Positions 17,569-25,958 of a stretch of 44,442 nucleotides of DNA are shown piece after piece. The DNA lies in assembly GCF_001894825.1 (NCBI RefSeq), contig NZ_BCWY01000078.1:1-44442 (forward strand), written 5' to 3'. Source of the DNA: Rhodococcus jostii NBRC 16295. Lineage in GTDB: Bacteria > Actinomycetota > Actinomycetes > Mycobacteriales > Mycobacteriaceae. A program made the position numbers and the translations under genes. The number at the start of each line of letters is the position of its first letter. Position 1 is the first letter of the stretch. The notes under the pieces were generated by a model. It was not told the origin of the DNA. It ran no database searches and was given only the letters and a program-made list of their open reading frames with translations.

Positions 17569-18588
17569 ATGCAGGGAATCACGTTTCCGGGGGATGGCCG
17601 AGTCGTTCTCAAGGAGTTCCCGGCACCCCAACCGGGGCCGGGAGAAGTAGTCGTTCGGATGCGGGCGTCCGGGATGTGCGGCAGCGATCTCCATTTCTAC
17701 CGGGGCGCGGTGTCTTTCGGAGGGAGCGCCGACACCATTCAGGGGCACGAGCCCTGCGGTGACGTACACGCTGTCGGGGAGGGGGTGTCCCCCGGCACGG
17801 CTGCCGTCGGCGACCGCGTCATGATCCACCACTACTGGGGTTGCGACGTGTGCGAGCAGTGTCGCTCCGGATGGCCGCAGATGTGCGACCGCGGAAACGC
17901 CCAGACGATGAGCATCACCACCCACGGCGGGCACGCACCGTACGCCGTCGTGCCTGCCAGGACACTCCTGCCGCTTCCCGACGGCCTCAGCTACAAGGCG
18001 GGCGCAGCGATCGGCTGCGGCACCGGAACGGCGTGGGGAGGTCTCATGCGGCTGGGCGACATCGGCGGGAAAACGCTGGTCGTCTTCGGGCAGGGCCCGG
18101 TCGGACTGTCCGGGACCATGCTCGCCTCGGCACTCGGGGCCCGGGTCATCGCGGTCGACGTCAACAATTCGAGACTGGAACGCGCACGCAAGTTCGGCGC
18201 GAGTGAGGTCGTCAACTCGGCCGAGGTGGACCTGGCCACGACAATCGCCGATCTCGCCGGCCGCCGGGGCGTGGAGCTGATCCTGGAAACCTCCGGAGTA
18301 GCCGGCGGCGACGCGCTGAGCATCCTCGGGAAGTGGGGACGGGCCTGCTTCATCGGACTCCCCGGGGAAGTGCACTTCCGGACCGAGGAACAGTACAAGA
18401 AGCAGTGGACGATCATGACGTCCTGGACGATGTCCACGATCCAGCAGCGGCGCTGCGCCGAGTTCGTCGTCGAGCACGGACTCCCGATCGACGACCTCTA
18501 CACCCACAGCTGGTCGCTGGACCAGGCCGCCGAGGCGTACGAGTGGTTCGACAAGCAATCCGACGGCAAGGGGGTCTTCGAATTCTGA
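17569..18588 (+). CDS. Zinc-dependent MDR alcohol/polyol dehydrogenase
   Basis: 339 aa NAD(P)-dependent alcohol dehydrogenase. Catalytic zinc: Cys37, His60, Glu61. Structural zinc: Cys92, Cys95, Cys98 and Cys106, all present. Nucleotide motif GQGPVGLSG at about residues 176-184. ATG 17569 has a GAGGAGGAAG ribosome site; the frame starting at 17518 lacks one. It lies 51 bp after HyuB in the operon. A role oxidising a secondary alcohol to the ketone that the HyuA/HyuB complex would use fits the context; threonine/sorbitol-type substrates are the alternatives within this MDR group. Confidence 0.88.
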   Translation: MQGITFPGDGRVVLKEFPAPQPGPGEVVVRMRASGMCGSDLHFYRGAVSFGGSADTIQGHEPCGDVHAVGEGVSPGTAAVGDRVMIHHYWGCDVCEQCRSGWPQMCDRGNAQTMSITTHGGHAPYAVVPARTLLPLPDGLSYKAGAAIGCGTGTAWGGLMRLGDIGGKTLVVFGQGPVGLSGTMLASALGARVIAVDVNNSRLERARKFGASEVVNSAEVDLATTIADLAGRRGVELILETSGVAGGDALSILGKWGRACFIGLPGEVHFRTEEQYKKQWTIMTSWTMSTIQQRRCAEFVVEHGLPIDDLYTHSWSLDQAAEAYEWFDKQSDGKGVFEF

Positions 18589-18679
18589 CACCCGGCCCGG
18601 CCACCGAATCAACGACAACCCTCGGCCGCACCGGCCGACCACGACCGTTTCGGCCTGCGGCCGGACGGGAGGAGAACGA

Positions 18680-20170
18680 ATGCTGACACAAGACGAAACA
18701 CCACTTGCAGTACCTGATTTCATTCAGGGCGCGAAGAAGAATCTGATCGGTGGCAAGTGGATAGAAGCGACATCCGGCCGGCAGATCGACACCGTCAATC
18801 CGGCGACAGGGCAAGTGCTCTGCAGTATCGCCAGGGGTGACGCGACGGATGTCGACCGTGCCGTCTCGGCGGCCCGCCAAGCATTCGAGGGTGAATGGAG
18901 TCGATGGACGCCGCATCAGCGCCGCAAGTTGATACTGAAGATTCATGACATCGTCCTCGATCACTTCGACGAACTGGCACTGATCGAGACGATGGACATG
19001 GGCGCGCCGCTGTCCCGGACTCGAGGACTCGCCGAGTGGACCTCGCAGGTTCTGCAGTTCTTCGCCTCCCAGTGCGACGCCGCGACCGTGGCGACACCCC
19101 CGAACTCGCTTCCCGGGGATTTCCTCACGCTCAAATCCCTCGCCCCCGTCGGCGTGGTCGGCGGGATCATTCCCTGGAACGGCCCCCTGATCGGCCTGTG
19201 GTGGATCTTCGGCCCGGCACTCGCTACCGGATGCACCGCCGTTCTCAAGCCTGCCGAGGATGCCTCACTGTCGGTGCTGCGGGTGGCCGAGCTGATGATG
19301 GAAGCCGGTGTGCCCGACGGCGTGATCAACGTCGTGACAGGGTACGGCGCCGATGCGGGCCAGGCTCTGGCGGAACATCGGGACGTCGACCGGATCGCGT
19401 TCACCGGATCGATCGGCACCGCGCAGACCATCGTCCGCGCGTCGGCCGGCAACCTCAAGCGTCTGCAACTGGAGCTGGGCGGCAAGTCGCCCGACATCGT
19501 CTTCGCCGATGCCGATCTGGACAAGGCCGTGCCCGGCGCCGCCATGGGTGTGTTCACCAACAGCGGCCAGGTCTGTGTCGCAGGCACGCGGATCTTCGTT
19601 CAACGTTCGATCCACGACGAGTTCGTCGAGCGCATGCAGGAGTTCACGAAGACCATCCGCGTGGGAGACGGACTCGACCCGAATACCCAGTTGGGGCCGT
19701 TGATTTCGGAGCGGCAGCTCGATCGGGTCATGCACTACATCGACCTCGGCGGAGGCGAGGGTGCGCAGCTGGCAGCCGGTGGCAAGCGCCTCGGCGGCGA
19801 ACTGGCATCGGGTTACTTCGTCGAGCCGACCGTCTTCGCCGGCGCGTCCAACGACATGACCATCGCCAGGGAGGAGATCTTCGGGCCGGTCGCCTCGGTG
19901 ATCCCGTTCGACGACATGGACGACGCGCTGCAACTCGCGAACGACACACCGTTCGGGCTTGCGGGCGGTGTGTGGACCCGCAGCCTGTCCACCGCGCACA
20001 AGGTCTCGCAGAACATCAAGGCCGGAACGATCTGGGTCAACTGCTACGGCGTCCTCGACCCGGCCATCGGCTTCGGCGGCACCAAGATGAGCGGGTACGG
20101 CTGGAAGGGAGCCCGCGAGCACGTGGAGGGCTACCTGTATCCGAAGGCCGTCTACATCAATCTCGACTAG
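18680..20170 (+). CDS. NAD(P)-dependent aldehyde dehydrogenase (2)
   Basis: 496 aa. Catalytic Glu265 (LELGGKS) and Cys299 (NSGQVCVAG) are present, and the EEIFGPVASV segment is intact. The sequence from NLIGGKWIEA resembles the class of phenylacetaldehyde/betaine aldehyde dehydrogenases. GGAGG lies before ATG 18680. It is the last gene of the zinc-ribbon/HyuA/HyuB/alcohol dehydrogenase operon, 91 bp behind its neighbour. It likely oxidises an aldehyde from the same substrate. Downstream, 20171-20287 holds no gene and only a weak hairpin. Confidence 0.92.
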   Translation: MLTQDETPLAVPDFIQGAKKNLIGGKWIEATSGRQIDTVNPATGQVLCSIARGDATDVDRAVSAARQAFEGEWSRWTPHQRRKLILKIHDIVLDHFDELALIETMDMGAPLSRTRGLAEWTSQVLQFFASQCDAATVATPPNSLPGDFLTLKSLAPVGVVGGIIPWNGPLIGLWWIFGPALATGCTAVLKPAEDASLSVLRVAELMMEAGVPDGVINVVTGYGADAGQALAEHRDVDRIAFTGSIGTAQTIVRASAGNLKRLQLELGGKSPDIVFADADLDKAVPGAAMGVFTNSGQVCVAGTRIFVQRSIHDEFVERMQEFTKTIRVGDGLDPNTQLGPLISERQLDRVMHYIDLGGGEGAQLAAGGKRLGGELASGYFVEPTVFAGASNDMTIAREEIFGPVASVIPFDDMDDALQLANDTPFGLAGGVWTRSLSTAHKVSQNIKAGTIWVNCYGVLDPAIGFGGTKMSGYGWKGAREHVEGYLYPKAVYINLD

Positions 20171-20287
20171 CGCGGGTGGCGGCAGGGCCGATCCCTTCTG
20201 GCGCGTTGGAGTGTGCGCACGACAGGGCTCGCCCTGCCACCATTGGTGCCGACCACCACGGCAACCGATCAGGCGGCCCAGGGCACG

Positions 20288-21007
20288 TCAGTGATCGTGC
20301 CAGGCGGCTACCTCGTCGAGCGACGCCCGTTCCGTGCGGTAGCTGTTCGCCGGGTGGTCGAGGTCGGCGTATCCGAAGGAGATCCCCAGGAGAATCTTGC
20401 GGTCGTCGGGGATGCCGAAGTGCTCGCGAATGAAAGGGGATTGGCTCGCCAAGGCGGCTTGCGGGATCGTGGCGATCCCCAGACTTCGCGCCGCGAGCAG
20501 GAGAGTACCGACGTAGAGCCCCGAATCCACGGCACCGTAGACGCCCTGCTCGGCGTCGGTCGTGATGATCGCGACATGCGGGGCGCCGAACAGGCGAAAG
20601 TTCTCGAACGATTGGCGCGCAGACGCGGCGCGATCACCACGCTCGACCCCCACGGCCTGATAGAGCTGCCATCCGCTTGCCCGGCGCCGGTCGTGGTAGA
20701 CACCGCGGTACTCTGCCGGCGCATCGAATTCGAATGCGGCACTGTGGTGTCGTGCGTACTCCGCAAGACCGTCGCGGAATCGCTCGGTCCCCGCTCCACT
20801 GGTCACGATCACCTGCCAGGGCTGCGTGTTGCACCACGACGCGGATCGCTGCGCAAGGGTGAGCATGCGCTCGATGACTGGTCGGGGAACCTCGCGCGCC
20901 TCGAACGCGCGGCAACTCCATCGAGTTGCCAACAGGTTCTCCAGCACAGCGATCCCACCGTCGACGGTACCCAGCGCAGTCACTTCGGTCGATACATCGG
21001 CAGACAT
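20288..21007 (-). CDS. Nitroreductase-family FMN oxidoreductase
   Basis: 239 aa, single nitroreductase domain. FMN-binding landmarks: RWSCRAFEAREVP near residue 29, NTQPWQVIV near 60, and the GIATIPQAA segment in the C-terminal part. Members reduce nitro groups, quinones or enones, or remove electrons from flavin-like substrates; the range is too broad to pick a substrate. The start at 21007 has only a weak GGTGA site. It stands alone, convergent with the aldehyde dehydrogenase, and lies just downstream of a CaiB remnant on the same strand; it may have been part of that transcription unit. Confidence 0.87.
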   Translation of the reverse strand: MSADVSTEVTALGTVDGGIAVLENLLATRWSCRAFEAREVPRPVIERMLTLAQRSASWCNTQPWQVIVTSGAGTERFRDGLAEYARHHSAAFEFDAPAEYRGVYHDRRRASGWQLYQAVGVERGDRAASARQSFENFRLFGAPHVAIITTDAEQGVYGAVDSGLYVGTLLLAARSLGIATIPQAALASQSPFIREHFGIPDDRKILLGISFGYADLDHPANSYRTERASLDEVAAWHDH

Positions 21008-21045
21008 CGATCATTCACCCATCGTCGTTGGATTACAGAATGTGT

Positions 21046-21069
21046 GCTCGCGCACCTCGGTGCGCGAGC
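21046..21069 (-). terminator. Hairpin after CaiB scar
   Basis: Perfect inverted repeat GCTCGCGCACC/GGTGCGCGAGC (21046-21056 and 21059-21069), effectively a 9-bp stem with a 6-base loop. It begins 5 bp beyond the stop of the 19-codon CaiB remnant and lies before the nitroreductase start. Could be the old terminator of the CaiB gene or an attenuator for the nitroreductase. Confidence 0.55.
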
Positions 21070-21073
21070 GGGA

Positions 21074-21133
21074 TCAGGGTTCGACGAACAGAACGTTCGC
21101 CCGCACCAGTTCGTCGAGCGGCTTGTGCTGCAT
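21074..21133 (-). pseudogene. CaiB/BaiF CoA-transferase remnant with internal deletion (19 codons)
   Basis: A 19-aa frame that reads MQHKPLDELVRANVLFVEP. Its first seven residues equal the start of the CaiB protein at 28062 (MQHKPLDGIRIL), and the rest matches that protein's C-terminus (DALLERGVLFADES). So the start and end of a roughly 390-codon CaiB gene appear joined, with the middle lost. It keeps a GGAGG ribosome site, an upstream operator-like motif at 21156-21178 and a downstream hairpin. The short TCGAC repeat found at both matching places in the intact paralog could have guided the deletion. An alternative is that the 19 codons now act as a leader peptide for the nitroreductase. Confidence 0.6.
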
Positions 21134-21155
21134 GGCCGTGCCTCCGTGAGTCGAG

Positions 21156-21178
21156 TTACAATATAATACATTATCGAG
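21156..21178. promoter_or_regulatory. Operator-like AT motif upstream of CaiB scar
   Basis: The block TTACAATATAATACATTATC followed by GAG lies 23 bp before the remnant start. It shares CATTAT and AATATAAT elements with the other promoter motifs and marks an intact promoter for a gene that no longer exists. Confidence 0.5.
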
Positions 21179-21193
21179 TAACTGAGTCGTCAA

Positions 21194-21252
21194 GGGAGTC
21201 GACTCCCGCCTGCACCGATGGTCGCGCCGCACTCCTCGGAGTGCAACCATCG
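21194..21252. other. Palindrome and nested stem-loop in intergenic region
   Basis: A perfect 14-bp palindrome GGGAGTCGACTCCC (21194-21207) is followed by a nested structure: outer stem CGATGGT/ACCATCG (21216-21222, 21246-21252) around an inner hairpin GCACTCC/GGAGTGC (21229-21235, 21238-21244). It lies between the CaiB scar and the XRE gene. May be an operator plus the XRE terminator, or a structured RNA. The rest of 21253-21405 shows nothing clear. Confidence 0.45.
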
Positions 21253-21405
21253 CAACATATTGGCTACCTGGCCTATGTCGTCGTCGTCATGCTTGGTCGT
21301 CATCCTGCTCGTGTCGACCATTCATTCGAACAAGGACACGAACCAAGAGCCCCTGCGGAAACCTGCGCTTCCCTGATTATTTCGTGTCCGGTCCACCGTG
21401 CGGCT

Positions 21406-22272
21406 TCAGGAATGCTGATGTTCGGAGTTGTCGGACGCGGTCCAACTGGAGAGCAGGCGCAGAGCCTCCTCCGAGGAGGAGCCCGGTGCCGCGGTGAACC
21501 CGAACAGCGTGAGACCGGCAGCGCTGGCGACCTCGAGCGCCTCGAAACGCAGGGTCAGGTCGCCGACGACGGGATGATGGAACCGCTTGGTGCCGCGCCG
21601 GTGCGCCTTGATGTCGTGCGTCGCCCAGCGTGTGCGGAACTCGTCGCTGCGGGTTGCCAGCTCGCCGACGAGACCGGTGACCGCAGCCGAGTACGGCGAC
21701 CGCGCCGCCTCGACCCGCAGCATCGCGACGGCGTCGTCGGCAGCGTGGTTCCAGTCGGGGAACGTCTCGTCGGCGCGAGAGTCGAGGAAGACGAAGCGGG
21801 CCAGGTTGGGCACGCCGTCCGCGCGGTCGAACACGTCGGCATACAACGCCCGACCCAGCGCGTTGACACCGACGATGTCGAGGTGGCCGTTCAGCACGAC
21901 CGCGGGAGCGGTGATCATCGCGTCGACGAGGGCCTGGACCGGCTCCGGAACCTCGACGCGCGCCCGGGGAGCATTACGCCTGCGGGGCCTGGTGGACGCC
22001 GCGCGGGCCAGCGTGAAGAGGTGTTTCGTCTCTTCGTCGTCGAGCCGCAGCGCGGTCGCGATGGCGTGTAGCACTTCGTCGGACACCCCTGAAACGCCGC
22101 CGCGCTCGATCTGCACGTAGTATTCGGCGCTCACGCCGGCGAGCAGCGCGACTTCCTCGCGGCGTAGCCCGGCGACCCGACGACGGCCGCCCGCGGGCAG
22201 GCCCACCTGGTCGGGCATGATGCGTGCGCGCCGGGTCGTCAGGAAGTCCTTGATCTCCTTGGCGATCTCCAT
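21406..22272 (-). CDS. XRE-family regulator with MmyB-like sensor domain
   Basis: 288 aa. N-terminal helix-turn-helix at about residues 25-85 (RREEVALLAGVSAEYYVQIERG) and a C-terminal MmyB-like ligand domain (about 105-275; VVLNGHLDIVGVNALGRALY and DLTLRFEALEV are family segments). Such proteins are common in actinomycetes next to oxidoreductase or hydrolase genes and are thought to sense a small hydrophobic ligand, possibly a fatty acid. It is divergent from the two hydrolase genes and separated from them by 170 bp, so it probably represses them. No AT-rich GntR-like motif is found in this intergenic region, so control here differs from that of its neighbours. Confidence 0.9.
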   Translation of the reverse strand: MEIAKEIKDFLTTRRARIMPDQVGLPAGGRRRVAGLRREEVALLAGVSAEYYVQIERGGVSGVSDEVLHAIATALRLDDEETKHLFTLARAASTRPRRRNAPRARVEVPEPVQALVDAMITAPAVVLNGHLDIVGVNALGRALYADVFDRADGVPNLARFVFLDSRADETFPDWNHAADDAVAMLRVEAARSPYSAAVTGLVGELATRSDEFRTRWATHDIKAHRRGTKRFHHPVVGDLTLRFEALEVASAAGLTLFGFTAAPGSSSEEALRLLSSWTASDNSEHQHS

Positions 22273-22405
22273 ATCACCAGCTTAGGGACGGTCGGCAGCC
22301 CGAGGGAGAGGCTGCGGGTACCCCCGATAACCGGCCTCTGGCACGGGCACGCGGACCGCAGCACAGTGATGAGTGCGCGGCTCGGGGACATCCACCGCGA
22401 CACAT

Positions 22406-22422
22406 CCGGCGGATCCCGCCGG
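22406..22422. promoter_or_regulatory. Inverted repeat in hydrolase leader
   Basis: CCGGCGG-ATC-CCGCCGG, a perfect 7-bp inverted repeat with 3-base spacer, 20 bp before the hydrolase start. Possible XRE operator or leader hairpin. Confidence 0.3.
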
Positions 22423-22442
22423 GCGACGAAGGGAATGGTTTC

Positions 22443-23369
22443 ATGGCCACGGACAGGATCGAGACCGCGAGCGTGAAGGCGCTGTACTGGAACATCGCGG
22501 CGGACATCTACTTTCCGCCGAATTTCGACGAGTCGAAGCAGTACCCCGCCATCATCAGTGCGCATCCGATCGGCAGCTGCAAGGAGCAGACTTCCGGCAA
22601 CGTGTACGGCACCGCGCTCGCCGACGCCGGCTACGTGGTGATCGCGTTCGACGCCAGCTTCCAGGGCGCCAGCGGCGGCGAGCCCCGGTTCGTCGAGGAC
22701 CCCACGCAACGGGTCCAGGACTTCAGCTACGTCGTCGACCACCTGGTCACGCTGCCGTACGTGGACGACGATCGGATCGGCGTGCTCGGCATCTGCGGAG
22801 GTGGCGGGTACTCGATCAGCGCGGCGATGACCGAACGGCGGATCAAGGTCGTCGGCAGTCTCGTGGGGGTGAACTTCGGACACCTGCTGCACGAGGCATT
22901 CAGCGGCTACGACCCGATCACGACATTGGAGGGGATCGCCGCGCAGCGTACCGCCGAGGCCCGGGGCGCCGAACCGGACGTCGAAAACCTGCTACCTCCG
23001 ACCGTCGACGCCGCGGCCGGCATGGGCATCGACGTAGTCGAGGCAACCGAGTACTACAAGACCGGTCGCGGCGAGAAGCCGAACGGTTCGACCCGAAGCC
23101 TGGTGTCGCGACGGGCGGCCGGGTATGGATGGGACGCGTTCGCCCACGCCGAGGTGTTGCTCACCCAGCCGTTGTGCGTCGTCGTCGGCGACAAGCCCGG
23201 CGCGTTCGGCTCCTACCGGGACGGCCTCGAGATCTACCGTCGCGCAGGCTGCAAGAACAAACAGCTCGTGGTGGCCGAGGGCTGGTCGCACTACGACCTG
23301 TACGACAAGCCCGAACCGGTCGGGCAGGCCCTCGACGCACTGATCCCCTTCTACGACAAAAACCTCTGA
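22443..23369 (+). CDS. Alpha/beta hydrolase, dienelactone hydrolase-like, Cys nucleophile (1)
   Basis: 308 aa alpha/beta-fold hydrolase. The nucleophile elbow is GICGGGGYS with Cys118 in place of serine, as in dienelactone hydrolase (GYCLGG). The likely catalytic His is in GWSHYDLYD near the C-terminus. An AAGGGAA ribosome site precedes ATG 22443. It is followed after 26 bp by a paralog with the same design. Dienelactone hydrolases open enol lactones, but this YcjY-like branch has no certain substrate. Position next to the lactonase-bearing island suggests ester or lactone cleavage. Cytosolic, no signal peptide. Confidence 0.87.
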   Translation: MATDRIETASVKALYWNIAADIYFPPNFDESKQYPAIISAHPIGSCKEQTSGNVYGTALADAGYVVIAFDASFQGASGGEPRFVEDPTQRVQDFSYVVDHLVTLPYVDDDRIGVLGICGGGGYSISAAMTERRIKVVGSLVGVNFGHLLHEAFSGYDPITTLEGIAAQRTAEARGAEPDVENLLPPTVDAAAGMGIDVVEATEYYKTGRGEKPNGSTRSLVSRRAAGYGWDAFAHAEVLLTQPLCVVVGDKPGAFGSYRDGLEIYRRAGCKNKQLVVAEGWSHYDLYDKPEPVGQALDALIPFYDKNL

Positions 23370-23430
23370 TCGCACACAATCAGGAGAACCCAGCAATGGA
23401 CACCATTACCTTCCCGAACGGCCCGATCAC

Positions 23431-24321
23431 ATGGCCGGTAACCTGCATCTTCCCGCCGACTTCGATCCGGAGGGCAGCTACGCGGCAATCGTCACCGTGC
23501 ACCCGGGCGGCGGTGTGAAGGAGCAGACCGCCGGTCTGTACGCCGCGAAGCTGGCCGAGGAGGGCTTCGTGGCCCTCGCGTACGACGCCTCGTTCCAGGG
23601 CGAGAGCGGCGGCGAGCCCCACCACCTCGAGGACCCGTTCGCGCGGGTCGAGGACGTCCGTGCCGCCGTCGACTTCCTCCAGAGTCTGAAGTACGTCGAC
23701 GCTGACCGGATCGGCGTCCTCGGCGTCTGCGCCGGCGGCGGGTACGCGGTGAACGCCGCCCTGACCGATTACCGGATCAAGGCCGTCACCACCGTCAGCG
23801 CCGTGAACATCGGCACCTCGTTCCGTCGCGGCTGGTACGGAACCGACTCCGACGCGGCCGCGGTGCCCACGTTGGAAGCAGTCGCTCAGCAGCGGACCGC
23901 CGAAGCCCAGGGTGCAGATCCGGCGTACATCCCCTACGTTCCGGAGCAGCCGGATGAGGACACGCCCCGCGACCTGGTCGAGGCGCACGACTATTACCTC
24001 ACTCCGCGGGCGCAGCACCCGAACGCGAAGAACACGCAGCTGTTCACCAAGAGCATCTCCCGGATCTTCACGTTCGACGCTTTCCATCTGGTCGAGGACC
24101 TGTTCACCGCGCCGCTGCTGATCGTCGCGGGCAGTGACGCCGGTTCCCTGTGGATGTCCACCGAATTGCACGGCCGGGTTCGCAGCCCCAAGAAGCTGGT
24201 GGTCGTCGAGGGTGGCGCCCACATGGACTTCTACGATGTGCCGAAGTACGTCGACCGTGCTGTGGCGGAGGCGACCCCGTTCTTCCGGGAGAACCTCACG
24301 ACTCGCCCCGACCAGAACTGA
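23431..24321 (+). CDS. Alpha/beta hydrolase, dienelactone hydrolase-like (2), apparent N-terminal frameshift
   Basis: 296 aa in the main frame, paralog of the preceding hydrolase with nucleophile elbow GVCAGGGYA (Cys100) and C-terminal His in GGAHMDFYD. The expected start is ATG 23396, which has a proper CAGGAGAA ribosome site and codes MDTITFPNGPIT, but that frame runs out of phase just before ATG 23431. One extra base near 23428-23430 would join MDTITFPNGPIT to MAGNLHLPADF, which aligns with the other hydrolase. So one base seems missing. Without it, translation may start weakly at 23431, which has no ribosome site of its own. Possible sequence error or recent mutation. Confidence 0.82.
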   Translation: MAGNLHLPADFDPEGSYAAIVTVHPGGGVKEQTAGLYAAKLAEEGFVALAYDASFQGESGGEPHHLEDPFARVEDVRAAVDFLQSLKYVDADRIGVLGVCAGGGYAVNAALTDYRIKAVTTVSAVNIGTSFRRGWYGTDSDAAAVPTLEAVAQQRTAEAQGADPAYIPYVPEQPDEDTPRDLVEAHDYYLTPRAQHPNAKNTQLFTKSISRIFTFDAFHLVEDLFTAPLLIVAGSDAGSLWMSTELHGRVRSPKKLVVVEGGAHMDFYDVPKYVDRAVAEATPFFRENLTTRPDQN

Positions 24322-24416
24322 ACCTCGAGCCCGATTCGTTCCTCCCGAACTACTGAGACACCCTGTAGCTCAGGAGGATTCGGCATTCCTCGCCCCGGTC
24401 ATCTTCCGCTACAGAC

Positions 24417-25742
24417 TCAACGGACCTCGCTCGCGATCTGCCGGTTGCGGCTCCGATCACGCGCCGGATCTGCAAGCGACACCGCGAGTAGCGCCGACAC
24501 CGCACCGATGGCGCCGATCAGCTGAAAGGTCAACTGGTAACCCGCCACAGGCGTCGCGGCGGAGTCGAGGATGATCCCGGTCGCCAAGGGCCCGATGACA
24601 CCGCCCAACGACTGCATCGCGAGGAAGATCCCCAAAGTCCCCGCCAATTGACGGGGAGGACAGATCTCCGACATCGTGGCGGTGAAGAGCGGGAAGGCCG
24701 CAATGGCCAGGCCGTACGCCAGCGATATCGCGGTGACGGTGAGCATGCGCGACGGGATCGACGGCAGCGCGAGCAACAGGCATCCGGCGATGATGATGCC
24801 GATCGCGGGTGCGATGACCCGGACCGCGCGCACCGACCAGCCACGCGCTACCGCGCGATCGCTGAGAACCGAGCCACCGATCAGGGCCGCGAAACCGACG
24901 AAGCTCGGGAACGCGAACATCCAGCCCGACTGGAGCTGCGAGTACCCGAGACCATTTTCGAAATACGAGGGAAGCCACTGCAGGACAACGCTGATCAGCA
25001 TGTACGCCGGGATCACCGCGAGGAGCCCTCCCAGGAAGGTGCGCGATTGCACGATGTGGCGCCACGGCACCGCGGGCTCGGTGGCGGCATCCGCGGTACC
25101 GGGCTTGCCCACCCCGAGGTACGGGCCGGGGAACCAGGTGATCAGCCACGGCACAACCCACAGCGCGGACGCCGCGGCGAGCACCAGCACGGTGGCCCGC
25201 CAGCCGTGGGCATGCATGACGAATGCCAGCACCGGAACGATGGCGATCTTGGCGATCGTCGTGCCCGACGTGATGAGTGCGCCCGGAAGCCCCCGCTTGG
25301 CCGGGGCATGCCACGAATACGCGGCCGTGTGCTGCAGGGCAGAAGCCGGCCCCTCGGTCATCCCCAGGAGCGTGCGGCTGATCAGGAGCGCGGCGAAGGT
25401 GGCCCACACGATCAACGGCAACAGCACCGCACTCCACAGGATCGCGATCAGCGCGATCGCCCACTTCAGGGTGAGCATCCGGTTCAGCGGACCGGCGAGG
25501 AACCCGCCGAGAGAGTAAGCGAGGAAGAAGATGCTGCCGGTCATACCGATCTGCGTGGCCGACAGGTGCAACTCCTCCCGGAGTGGCACCGTAATCAATC
25601 CGAAGACGGCCTTGTCGGCCGAACTGAGGGCGTACAGGGTCACCAGGAGGCCGGTCAACCCCCATGCCCTACGCCGAGATTCGGGTCGGCTGCGCACGCG
25701 CCGTGTCGATGCGTCGGGCATCGATGGTGCCGTTGGTGACAT
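24417..25742 (-). CDS. MFS transporter, ACS-like (copy 1)
   Basis: 441 aa inner-membrane protein with about 12 helices. It is a clear paralog of the transporter at 40494 (shared SSADKAVFGLI/NASDKAVFGLI in helix 1, TAAYSWHAPAKRGLP in the middle, and LADPARDR at the end). The sequence pattern recalls the anion:cation symporter group, which imports organic acids such as phthalate, hexuronates or tartrate. AGGAC lies before ATG 25742. It is convergent with the hydrolase pair; its own promoter region 25743-25900 lacks the shared AT motif, so control may differ from that of the copy at 40494. Confidence 0.87.
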   Translation of the reverse strand: MSPTAPSMPDASTRRVRSRPESRRRAWGLTGLLVTLYALSSADKAVFGLITVPLREELHLSATQIGMTGSIFFLAYSLGGFLAGPLNRMLTLKWAIALIAILWSAVLLPLIVWATFAALLISRTLLGMTEGPASALQHTAAYSWHAPAKRGLPGALITSGTTIAKIAIVPVLAFVMHAHGWRATVLVLAAASALWVVPWLITWFPGPYLGVGKPGTADAATEPAVPWRHIVQSRTFLGGLLAVIPAYMLISVVLQWLPSYFENGLGYSQLQSGWMFAFPSFVGFAALIGGSVLSDRAVARGWSVRAVRVIAPAIGIIIAGCLLLALPSIPSRMLTVTAISLAYGLAIAAFPLFTATMSEICPPRQLAGTLGIFLAMQSLGGVIGPLATGIILDSAATPVAGYQLTFQLIGAIGAVSALLAVSLADPARDRSRNRQIASEVR

Positions 25743-25900
25743 GTCCGGGTCCTATCTGATCATGTGCATGCAAATCAGCACGTGCAGGAAGCGAGGGAGT
25801 CGCCTACGTCCGGCCATCGATTGCGGGCAGGTCCGGGACTCGATGCCATTCAGGCTCGCTCAGGTGAGCGGTGCCCGGCCGTGACGAAGGGCCCGAGCGT

Positions 25901-25934
25901 CGAAGCCCCGCGTCCTGAAGGATGCGGGGCTTCG
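25901..25934 (-). terminator. Terminator of the CaiB-CitE operon
   Basis: A 15-bp stem CGAAGCCCCGCGTCC/GGATGCGGGGCTTCG with loop TGAA and one G-T pair, 24 bp beyond the CitE stop on the minus strand. GC-rich without a long T-run, as is common in actinomycetes. Confidence 0.85.
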
Positions 25935-25958
25935 CACGTCGGCCGCCGGCGGCGTCGG

